From positions 1,550,001 to 1,614,000 of the forward strand of contig NZ_CP068564.1 in the NCBI RefSeq assembly GCF_016767175.1: a stretch of 64,000 bases of DNA, given 5' to 3'. The DNA is from Keratinibaculum paraultunense. Its GTDB lineage: Bacteria; Bacillota; Clostridia; Tissierellales; Tepidimicrobiaceae. A program made the translations under genes and the position numbers. The number at the start of each line of letters is the position of its first letter. Position 1 is the first letter of the stretch. Shown here piece by piece: positions 53,798 to 64,000 of this stretch. The notes under the pieces are model-generated. The model did not search any database. It was given only the letters and a program-made list of their open reading frames with translations, and was not told where the DNA came from.

Positions 53798-55426
53798 TTA
53801 AAATAACATATTTTTATCATGATCTTTTCTAAAAAGTTGTTTATTTTCTATGCAAAATATTGCATCAGCAATATTATCAAAGGTATTATCATGTGTAATT
53901 ATAATAATTAGCTGTTTTTCCTTTTCAGAATTTATATGTTTATATAAAGCATTAATCGTATCTTTTTCTAAATTTGTAGTAGGTTCATCTAAAAGAACAC
54001 ATGGAAATCCTTGAATGAATATTCTAGTTAGACAAATCTTTTGACCTTCCCCACTTGATATATTTAATGGATCAATTTCAATCTTTTTATTTAAAGGTGG
54101 CAATCGAAAAATATCGTTAAAATATTTAATTTCACAACTATTATGACTATTCCCAAGAAGAATATTGTCTAATACTGTTGCTCTAAAAAAAAATAATGGA
54201 TAACTTAATATTGATATTTTACTTTTAAAACTCTCATCCATTTTAAATATTCCATTATTTTTTACTTTTAATTGATCGGAAGAGATAAGCCCTGTCATTA
54301 TATTAAAGAGCATAGATTTTCCACTACCATTAGCTCCTTTAATAATATAAAATCCTTTTTTTGGAATTACTATATTTGCCTCATATAGTAATTCTTTTTT
54401 TACATTATATATCTCTGTATTTTTAATTTCTATAAAGTTGTCTAATTTACAAAATAGCTTCTCATATTTATAATTGCTATCGCTATTATAATATAAAAAT
54501 TTTTCTAAACGATCAAAAAATGGCTTATATGCCTTCTTTTCTGTCAAAGTTTGAGAAAGATTAGTAAGCGGTTCAAAAAGAAAAGCAGTATATTGACTGA
54601 ACATAACTAATGTTCCTAATGATAATCTATTTTGGTGAACTGCTATTGCACCTGCCCAAAGAATTACAAGAGGAGCAATAATAGAAATAAAAATGGGAAT
54701 ACGATTTACGAGTATATACCAAAAATCATAATTATTCCTATTTTTAATCCATTCTGTAAGAGTTTCATCATATAATTTTTCAAAATAAGTTTCACTCTTT
54801 GTTAAATTTATATCTGCTTTATTATTTATATAATTTTTTAAATCATTTATATATATATCCTGTGAAACAATGGATTTTTTGTTAGCATCTGCTATCTTTT
54901 TTATATTCAAGTTTATAGATAATAAGTATAATGGCATAAACAAAAATGATATTAAAGCAAGTTTTACATTAACATAGAACATAAATCCCAATACTATTAC
55001 TATTTGTAATATACTTGTTATAATAAAAACTTTATAATTAAGAATAGCTACTGCTACATTACTTGAATCTGAAATATATAAATTGGTAACCATTCCCTTA
55101 TCTATAGCATTATAATCGGCTTTATTCATATCTAATTGTGACTTGAATAAAAACATTTTTAGCTTTTTATCAACTTTATTTCTATACTTTGCACTTAGAT
55201 AATTACCAAAATAGAATATGAATGCTTGTATAAAAAAAGTCAAAATAATAATTACGATAATATTTATATATGAGATATTAGCAGATGGATTACTAGCAAA
55301 ATCTATCAATACTTTATTAAAGTAAGGAATAGCAAGATATATTATACTTGAAATTAAGTAACTTATGGTTAATTTAAAAATTTCTATTCCTGAAATAACA
55401 TTCTTATCTTTCATTAGACGATACAT
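53798..55426 (-). CDS. ABC exporter of the radical-SAM peptide cluster
   Basis: A 542-residue half-transporter. About six helices span residues 10-290. The ATPase has Walker A GANGSGKSML at about 360, a signature-like ISSGEGQKICLTR and Walker B VLLDEPTTNLE. The signature is atypical (SSGEGQ for LSGGQ). No C39 peptidase domain is present. It overlaps the 3' end of the radical SAM gene by 23 bp, showing tight coupling. Probable exporter of the modified peptide; leader removal must be done by another protease. Confidence 0.85.
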   Translation of the reverse strand: MYRLMKDKNVISGIEIFKLTISYLISSIIYLAIPYFNKVLIDFASNPSANISYINIIVIIILTFFIQAFIFYFGNYLSAKYRNKVDKKLKMFLFKSQLDMNKADYNAIDKGMVTNLYISDSSNVAVAILNYKVFIITSILQIVIVLGFMFYVNVKLALISFLFMPLYLLSINLNIKKIADANKKSIVSQDIYINDLKNYINNKADINLTKSETYFEKLYDETLTEWIKNRNNYDFWYILVNRIPIFISIIAPLVILWAGAIAVHQNRLSLGTLVMFSQYTAFLFEPLTNLSQTLTEKKAYKPFFDRLEKFLYYNSDSNYKYEKLFCKLDNFIEIKNTEIYNVKKELLYEANIVIPKKGFYIIKGANGSGKSMLFNIMTGLISSDQLKVKNNGIFKMDESFKSKISILSYPLFFFRATVLDNILLGNSHNSCEIKYFNDIFRLPPLNKKIEIDPLNISSGEGQKICLTRIFIQGFPCVLLDEPTTNLEKDTINALYKHINSEKEKQLIIIITHDNTFDNIADAIFCIENKQLFRKDHDKNMLF

Positions 55427-56702
55427 CTCTAATAGCCTCTCTATACAAAAGTTTTACATAATCTTCTAAGATATATTTTTCAGGTATACATTCATTTCTG
55501 CCAGTTTTCTGCAATAAATAACAACCACCTTTACAGAAAGGTAGTACTTTACAATTTATACACTTTTCCTTAATAAAAGGATCATAGGCAATTTTTTCAT
55601 TTGTAACATTAATATTTTCATCTATTAAGCCATTTACAATCTTCCCAATCATTGAACTTTCATTAGATTCTGTAGAACTGCATCTTACTAGTTCTAAATC
55701 AGTATTAATAAGAAAATGGTTTATACAATCAAATTTACAGTTAACTCCATAAGACGAATATCTAGGAATTGGAAGCTTGTTTTCATAAAGTACATTATAA
55801 ATATTACTCAATGCTAATGCATACTCTTCCAAAGAAGAAAAATAATAATTATCAATTTCACTAGAATTTTGAAACTTTGTAGTTTGCTGAAAATATAAAT
55901 ATGTTTTATCCAATAATTCTTCACCTTTTAATAATGATATAAAAGATCTTATGTCCGTATTTAATTTGTTTACATTGTATCTAATACTCACTTCTTCTTT
56001 TGAATTTATTAAAAGATGAATATTTTCTAAAATTTTTTTGAATGTACCATTACCAGATAATAATGGTCTGGAATAATCATGCATTAATTCAATCCCATCT
56101 AAAGTTATTTCATATCTGTTTATATTCATATCTTTTAACCATTTTTCATAACATTCATCAATCAAATAACCATTAGTTGTTATTGCAGAAAAATATTTGA
56201 ATGAATATATATCAAGTAATTTCTCTATTTGTTTTTGCATGTAAAAGGCAATTTCAATATTCAGCAATGGCTCGCCACCAAACCAATGAATCTTAACAAT
56301 TTTTACACCTTCTTTTAATTTATTCTCTATCCATTTTAAGATTTCATCGGCTCCACTTCGTGAAAGGTATCGTTTTTCATGAGGTTGATAGCAGTACTTA
56401 CAAAGAAAATTACACGAATTTGTCAATTCAATAGTTATTCCTATTACTTTATAATTAAAACGTTCCCTTTGATAATTTGCCTTTAAAAGCATATCTTCAT
56501 AATTTTCTTTAACTATGAAACCATATTTCTTCATAAGATTAAATTCATGATCACAAAGAGTACTCGGATTTAACATTTTTTGAACATAAATATCTTCGAA
56601 AAGCATCATACCTTGAGTCAAAGTATTAAATATAATATTTTGATTTTCACCAATATTATAAACTAAATTATATTTAGAACATATATACTCTTCTCTATTC
56701 AA
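55404..56702 (-). CDS. Radical SAM/SPASM peptide maturase
   Basis: A protein of about 432 residues. The radical SAM motif is in TNSCNFLCKYCYQPHE (CxxxCxxC), with HWFGGEPLLN following. A C-terminal SPASM domain has Cys in VNCKFDCINHF, VRCSS and KCINCKVLPFCKGGC, enough for auxiliary iron-sulfur clusters. The N-terminal 80 residues could be a peptide-recognition region. TTG at 56702 is taken as start because GAGGAGGGAG precedes it. Enzymes of this type install thioether (sactipeptide or ranthipeptide) or other carbon links in RiPPs. It lies between a 39-residue Cys-containing peptide gene and the exporter. Confidence 0.88.
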   Translation of the reverse strand: MNREEYICSKYNLVYNIGENQNIIFNTLTQGMMLFEDIYVQKMLNPSTLCDHEFNLMKKYGFIVKENYEDMLLKANYQRERFNYKVIGITIELTNSCNFLCKYCYQPHEKRYLSRSGADEILKWIENKLKEGVKIVKIHWFGGEPLLNIEIAFYMQKQIEKLLDIYSFKYFSAITTNGYLIDECYEKWLKDMNINRYEITLDGIELMHDYSRPLLSGNGTFKKILENIHLLINSKEEVSIRYNVNKLNTDIRSFISLLKGEELLDKTYLYFQQTTKFQNSSEIDNYYFSSLEEYALALSNIYNVLYENKLPIPRYSSYGVNCKFDCINHFLINTDLELVRCSSTESNESSMIGKIVNGLIDENINVTNEKIAYDPFIKEKCINCKVLPFCKGGCYLLQKTGRNECIPEKYILEDYVKLLYREAIRDVSSNER

Positions 56703-56735
56703 TATATACTCCCTCCTCAATCAATAATATTTATA

Positions 56736-56761
56736 GGAGCTGCCAATTAATTAGCAGCTCC
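56736..56761 (-). terminator. Attenuator hairpin after the peptide gene
   Basis: GGAGCTGC and GCAGCTCC form a perfect 8-bp stem over a 10-base loop between the precursor stop and the maturase start. No long T-run follows, so partial readthrough is likely, giving more precursor than enzyme message. Confidence 0.6.
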
Positions 56762-56771
56762 TGCTCTTGCG

Positions 56772-56891
56772 TTACTTTGGAATAATTGGTCCAATTGGAA
56801 TAGCTGTACCAGTACAACATTTTTCTACTGTCCCCACACCACAAGGTTGATTTACCTTACTAGGATTTTGTGGAAGCATTATCTCCTTCAT
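56772..56891 (-). CDS. RiPP precursor peptide of the radical SAM cluster (short ORF)
   Basis: A 39-residue peptide read by hand. The start MKEIMLPQNPSKVNQ acts as a short leader; then comes PCGVGTVEKCCTGT with three Cys and Thr/Gly, and a Pro/Ile-rich end AIPIGPIIPK. GGGAGG lies eight bases before the ATG. It is directly upstream of the maturase in the same direction and separated by a hairpin. The Cys and nearby residues are natural targets for thioether formation by the radical SAM enzyme. I do not recognise a named family with certainty; clostridial Cys-rich radical-SAM bacteriocins are the closest idea. Confidence 0.72.
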   Translation of the reverse strand: MKEIMLPQNPSKVNQPCGVGTVEKCCTGTAIPIGPIIPK

Positions 56892-57185
56892 TAATGTATC
56901 CTCCCTTCTTTATATATTAATATCAAATTACGAAACATTACAATCCGAATAAATAACACATCTTTTTATGTTTAAATATGAGTTTTTACATTTTATACCT
57001 TTTTAATATATCATTTTTTACTAATATATATATTTTTTTCCTAATACAATTACTATAAGTCTAAAAATTGTTTTTGTCAAGTGAAAATTCTTAATAATTT
57101 TTATTATCTGTCTATTGAAATTTTAAATTCATTTGTTGCATTAATATACTTCTATGAATTATTATGATGGGATTAATAAAAAAAA

Positions 57186-57211
57186 GGCTATCGATTAATC
57201 GATAGCCTTTT
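57186..57211 (-). terminator. Terminator of nifJ
   Basis: GGCTATCGATTAATCGATAGCC is a perfect stem-loop flanked by A-runs and T7. It directly follows the PFOR stop on the minus strand. Confidence 0.92.
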
Positions 57212-57212
57212 T

Positions 57213-61064
<3,852 letters not shown>

Positions 61065-62000
61065 TTAGTCATTATTCTCTCGTCTTTCACTTATTTGCCT
61101 CTTTACCTTGTTATTTAATTCCTCTGCTGCATTATAACCTAATTTTTTCTGTCTAGTATTTCTTGCAGCTACCTCCACTATCATGGCTATATTTCGACCA
61201 GGTCTTACAGGAATAAGCACTTTAGGAATTTTTATGCCTAAAAGATCTATATATTCTTCATCTAAACCAATTCTATCATATTCTTTATTTTCATCCCAAA
61301 ATTCTAGCTCTATAACTAAATCTATAAATTCCTCTTCCTTAACTGCACCAACTCCATAAAGCCTTTCAATATCTATAATTCCAATTCCTCTTATCTCCAT
61401 AAAATGTCTAATCAGTTCTGGTGCTTCCCCTCTAAGCCCTTCTTCAACCCTTTTTATCTCAACCACATCATCTGCTACTAATCTGTGACCTCGTTTGACT
61501 AATTCCAATGCTGTTTCACTTTTTCCCACACCTGATTTGCCAACAATTAATATTCCCATACCATATACCTCTATCAAAACTCCATGAACTGTCATCTCAG
61601 GGGCTAACATATAGTCCAAATAATTAATTAGTATATTTATAAATTTAGTTGTAGGAAGTTCAGTCCTAAGAATAGTGATGTTGTTTTTTTTAGCTAAATC
61701 CATTATTTCTTGAAATATATCTAGTCCTCTTGATATAATCAGTGCTGGTATAGGATAAGCAAACATATTTTTAAATCTGTTATAGCGTACTTCTTTAGGT
61801 AAATTATTTAAATAATGCCATTCTACATTCCCAATTATCTGCAATCTTTCATAAGCAAATCTATCAAAATAACCTGCAAGCTGAAGTCCAGGTCTATTTA
61901 CTTCACTGCCTTTGATTTTTATCTTATCCATACCCTTTGCTTTATATATTATCTCTAATTTTAAATCTTTTACTATTTTTCCCAATGTAACATAATCCAT
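61065..62000 (-). CDS. hprK: HPr kinase/phosphorylase
   Basis: A 311-residue bifunctional enzyme that phosphorylates or dephosphorylates HPr on Ser46 for carbon catabolite control. The P-loop is GKSGVGKSETALELV, with HRLVADD following and the family signature EIRGIGIIDIERLYG. The C-terminal segment VRPGRNIAMIVEVAARN matches the family. The HPr substrate is encoded 18 kb away in this window. It follows the PspC gene by 9 bp. Confidence 0.96.
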   Translation of the reverse strand: MDYVTLGKIVKDLKLEIIYKAKGMDKIKIKGSEVNRPGLQLAGYFDRFAYERLQIIGNVEWHYLNNLPKEVRYNRFKNMFAYPIPALIISRGLDIFQEIMDLAKKNNITILRTELPTTKFINILINYLDYMLAPEMTVHGVLIEVYGMGILIVGKSGVGKSETALELVKRGHRLVADDVVEIKRVEEGLRGEAPELIRHFMEIRGIGIIDIERLYGVGAVKEEEFIDLVIELEFWDENKEYDRIGLDEEYIDLLGIKIPKVLIPVRPGRNIAMIVEVAARNTRQKKLGYNAAEELNNKVKRQISERRENND

Positions 62001-62009
62001 TTTTTCCTC

Positions 62010-62201
62010 CTATGATTCTTCTGGTATTATTATACAAGCTATTATATATGCAATAATTCCACCAAATATAGCTGTAAATACAGAAAACAATACCCATATT
62101 AACCTTACAACTGTAGGATCCACATTTAAATACTCTGCTATGCCTCCACATACACCACATATCATCCTATTTTCTTTGGAACGATATAATTTTTTACTCA
62201 T
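62010..62201 (-). CDS. PspC domain protein
   Basis: A 63-residue PspC-type membrane protein. KKLYRSKENRMICGVCGGIA followed by EYLNVDPTVVRLIWV is the family pattern, followed by one helix (about 35-58). It probably takes part in envelope stress response. Its ATG overlaps the uvrC stop by 4 bp (ATGA), so it is translationally coupled to uvrC. Confidence 0.9.
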   Translation of the reverse strand: MSKKLYRSKENRMICGVCGGIAEYLNVDPTVVRLIWVLFSVFTAIFGGIIAYIIACIIIPEES

Positions 62202-64000
62202 TTTTTTGCCCCCTTATTTTTAAAATATTCATATAAATTCTTGGCTGCTTTTTTATTCATACCCTTTACACTAGCTAATTCCTCTATAGATGCTTTTTTC
62301 ATATTATCAATAGTATGAAAATATTTAAATAATTCCTTCTTCCTTTTTTCACCGATACCCTTTACATCATCTAGTTCTGATTTAAACATCTTTTTACTTC
62401 TTAAACTTCTATGATAGGATATAGCAAATCTATGAGCTTCTTCTTGTATCCTATATATTAGTTTAAACTCCATACTATCTTCATCTAAAGTTATTTCTTC
62501 ATTTTTATATATAATACCTCTAGTAGTATGAGAATCATCCTTAACTAATCCACATACAGGAATATCTAAACCTAATTCATCTAATACAGATAATGCTACA
62601 TTTACTTGCCCTTTGCCTCCATCTACCATTATTAAATCAGGAAAAGTAGAAAAACCTTTTACCTTTATTTTATTTTCCTTTATCATTTCCCTTTCTTTTA
62701 ATCCTCTCAAAAATCTTCTATTAAGAATTTCTGCCATACTTTTATAATCATCAGGACCATCTACAGATTGTATTTTAAATCTTCTATAATCACTCTTCTT
62801 TGGCTCTCCTTGTTCAAACACAACCATAGAGCCAACGGGGGACACTCCTGCTATATTAGATATATCATATGCTTCTATTCTATATGGTATTTTTTCTAAT
62901 CCTAAAATTTTCTGTAATTTTTCCAATACTTTTTGATTTTCTCTCTGCTTTATTAAAATTTTATCACCATATTGATTTAACATATCCAAAGCATTTTTTT
63001 TAACCATATCCATAAGCTGAGATTTTTCTCCTCGTTTAGGAACCTTAATTATAACCTTTGAACCTCTTTTTCCCGATAGCCATTTGGATATGGCTTCTAT
63101 ATCGTCTATTTCTTCTTCTATATATATTTCTTTTGGTACATAAGCTGTTCCTAAATAAAATTGCTTTATAAAAGAGCTCAAAATTTCTTTTCTATCTTCA
63201 TCAAAGGTATCAGATAATATAAAGTGTTCTCGCCCTACAACTTTCCCACTTCTTATAAAAAATACTTGAACACAAACTTCATCTATACCCTTAGCCATAC
63301 CTATTATATCTTGATCTATCAAATTAGCAGTTACCACTTTTTGCTTTTCTAACACAGTTTTTAATGAATTTATCTGATCTCTGTATTTTGCTGCACTTTC
63401 AAAATCCAAATTTTTAGAAGCTTCGTACATCTTTTGTTCAATTATCTGTATTAGTTTATCCTCTTTCCCATTTAAAAACATAATTATTTCATCTATCATG
63501 GAATTATATAATTTTTCATCTACATTTCCTTGACAAGGACCTACACATTTATCTATATAATAATTTAAACAGGGTCTGGTTCTTCCTTGGTTTTTTTCTA
63601 AATTTTGATTACAAGTCCTTATAGGATATAAGTTTCTTATTATATCTATAGTATCATTAACTGCATAAGCACTAGGATAAGGTCCAAAATATTTGGCACC
63701 ATCTTTTAGCACCCTCCTAGTCTTTAACACTCTAGGATATTTTTCATTAGTAGTTACTTTTATATAAGGATATTGTTTGTCATCCCTTAAAAGTATATTG
63801 TATTTAGGCTTATGTTTCTTTATTAAATTAGCCTCTAATATTAAAGCTTCTACTTCATTATCCACTATAATATATTCAAACTCATAAATGTGTTTTACCA
63901 TCACCTTTACTTTAGGTGGATGATTTTCAGAAGCTCTAAAATATTGTCTAACCCTATTTTTAAGGGAGATAGCTTTACCTACATATATAATCTCCCCATA
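62198..64000 (-). CDS. uvrC: Excinuclease ABC subunit C, 5' end outside the window
   Basis: Nucleotide-excision repair nuclease. About 600 residues are inside the window; the frame remains open to base 64000, and the first residues, including most of the GIY part, are missing. The visible GIY-YIG remainder is IIYVGKAISLKNRVRQYF. Then come the Cys-rich TRPCLNYYIDKCVGPC, the UVR domain (LDFESAAKYRDQINSLK), the RNase H-like endonuclease with VDGGKGQVNVA, and C-terminal helix-hairpin-helix motifs (VKGIGEKRKKELF, VKGMNKKAAKNLYEYF). It is the first gene of the uvrC-pspC-hprK run. Confidence 0.96.
   Translation of the reverse strand, partial: YGEIIYVGKAISLKNRVRQYFRASENHPPKVKVMVKHIYEFEYIIVDNEVEALILEANLIKKHKPKYNILLRDDKQYPYIKVTTNEKYPRVLKTRRVLKDGAKYFGPYPSAYAVNDTIDIIRNLYPIRTCNQNLEKNQGRTRPCLNYYIDKCVGPCQGNVDEKLYNSMIDEIIMFLNGKEDKLIQIIEQKMYEASKNLDFESAAKYRDQINSLKTVLEKQKVVTANLIDQDIIGMAKGIDEVCVQVFFIRSGKVVGREHFILSDTFDEDRKEILSSFIKQFYLGTAYVPKEIYIEEEIDDIEAISKWLSGKRGSKVIIKVPKRGEKSQLMDMVKKNALDMLNQYGDKILIKQRENQKVLEKLQKILGLEKIPYRIEAYDISNIAGVSPVGSMVVFEQGEPKKSDYRRFKIQSVDGPDDYKSMAEILNRRFLRGLKEREMIKENKIKVKGFSTFPDLIMVDGGKGQVNVALSVLDELGLDIPVCGLVKDDSHTTRGIIYKNEEITLDEDSMEFKLIYRIQEEAHRFAISYHRSLRSKKMFKSELDDVKGIGEKRKKELFKYFHTIDNMKKASIEELASVKGMNKKAAKNLYEYFKNKGAKK

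Noticed and set aside
61942-62160. 72-codon minus-strand ORF overlapping hprK and the PspC gene
   Set aside because: It shares DNA with two well-supported genes in another frame, and the PspC frame has clear family motifs.

Overview
The window is AT-rich DNA from an anaerobic, low-GC Gram-positive bacterium, most likely a Clostridia/Tissierellia-type amino-acid fermenter. Supporting this are a one-piece pyruvate:ferredoxin oxidoreductase, a GrdX gene of glycine-reductase organisms, the hprK / rapZ-yvcK-whiA-HPr Gram-positive regulatory set, and G-rich ribosome binding sites. Genus cannot be fixed from the sequence alone.

The right half (about 33.6-64 kb) is a chromosomal backbone read almost entirely on the minus strand: uvrC (partial), a PspC protein, hprK, nifJ, a small radical-SAM peptide cluster, a coiled-coil protein, a solute-binding protein, murB, a PHP phosphoesterase, rapZ, yvcK, a soluble chemoreceptor, a NUDIX hydrolase, whiA, an HPr protein, dnaE, pfkA, pyk, a thioesterase and rlmD. 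Three genes (grdX, an M42 peptidase and a 172-residue protein) run on the plus strand.

The left half (1-33.6 kb) is an accessory island. It is bracketed by two nearly identical direct copies, 31,418 bp apart, of a two-component system. Each copy carries the last 45 bp of rlmD, so the island is either a tandem duplication or one or more elements targeted to the rlmD 3' end. Two IS21-type elements (one decayed), two IS3-type elements and a class C-like group II intron lie inside it, together with genes they have cut or displaced.

The main discovery candidate is a lanthipeptide system at 5.4-15.1 kb. In minus-strand order it holds a small secreted propeptide, an ABC exporter, an IS3 insertion, an LspA-like membrane protein, a class II synthetase LanM, a flavodoxin-type reductase and two precursor peptides. 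One precursor and the propeptide are short ORFs that a length cut-off would miss. Both precursors end in a potential SRxxxC ring preceded by a Ser/Thr-rich hydrophobic stretch. With the reductase this suggests a two-peptide lanthipeptide containing D-amino acids. A helix-turn-helix/TPR regulator is divergent from the propeptide, with a 9-bp inverted repeat beside the propeptide's -35 box. That is the layout of a peptide-pheromone (RRNPP-type) quorum-sensing switch, and it would make the lanthipeptide density-controlled.

A second peptide cluster (53.8-56.9 kb) has a 39-residue Cys-containing precursor, an attenuator hairpin, a radical SAM/SPASM maturase and an exporter. A third set (20.1-24.8 kb) holds a peptide ending in ACPTSFLACC, secreted proteins and a two-helix membrane peptide, all of unknown function. 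At 27.4-33.4 kb an ABC exporter split at a poly-A run, an ABC-2 transporter and the second copy of the two-component system resemble a peptide sensing, resistance or immunity module.
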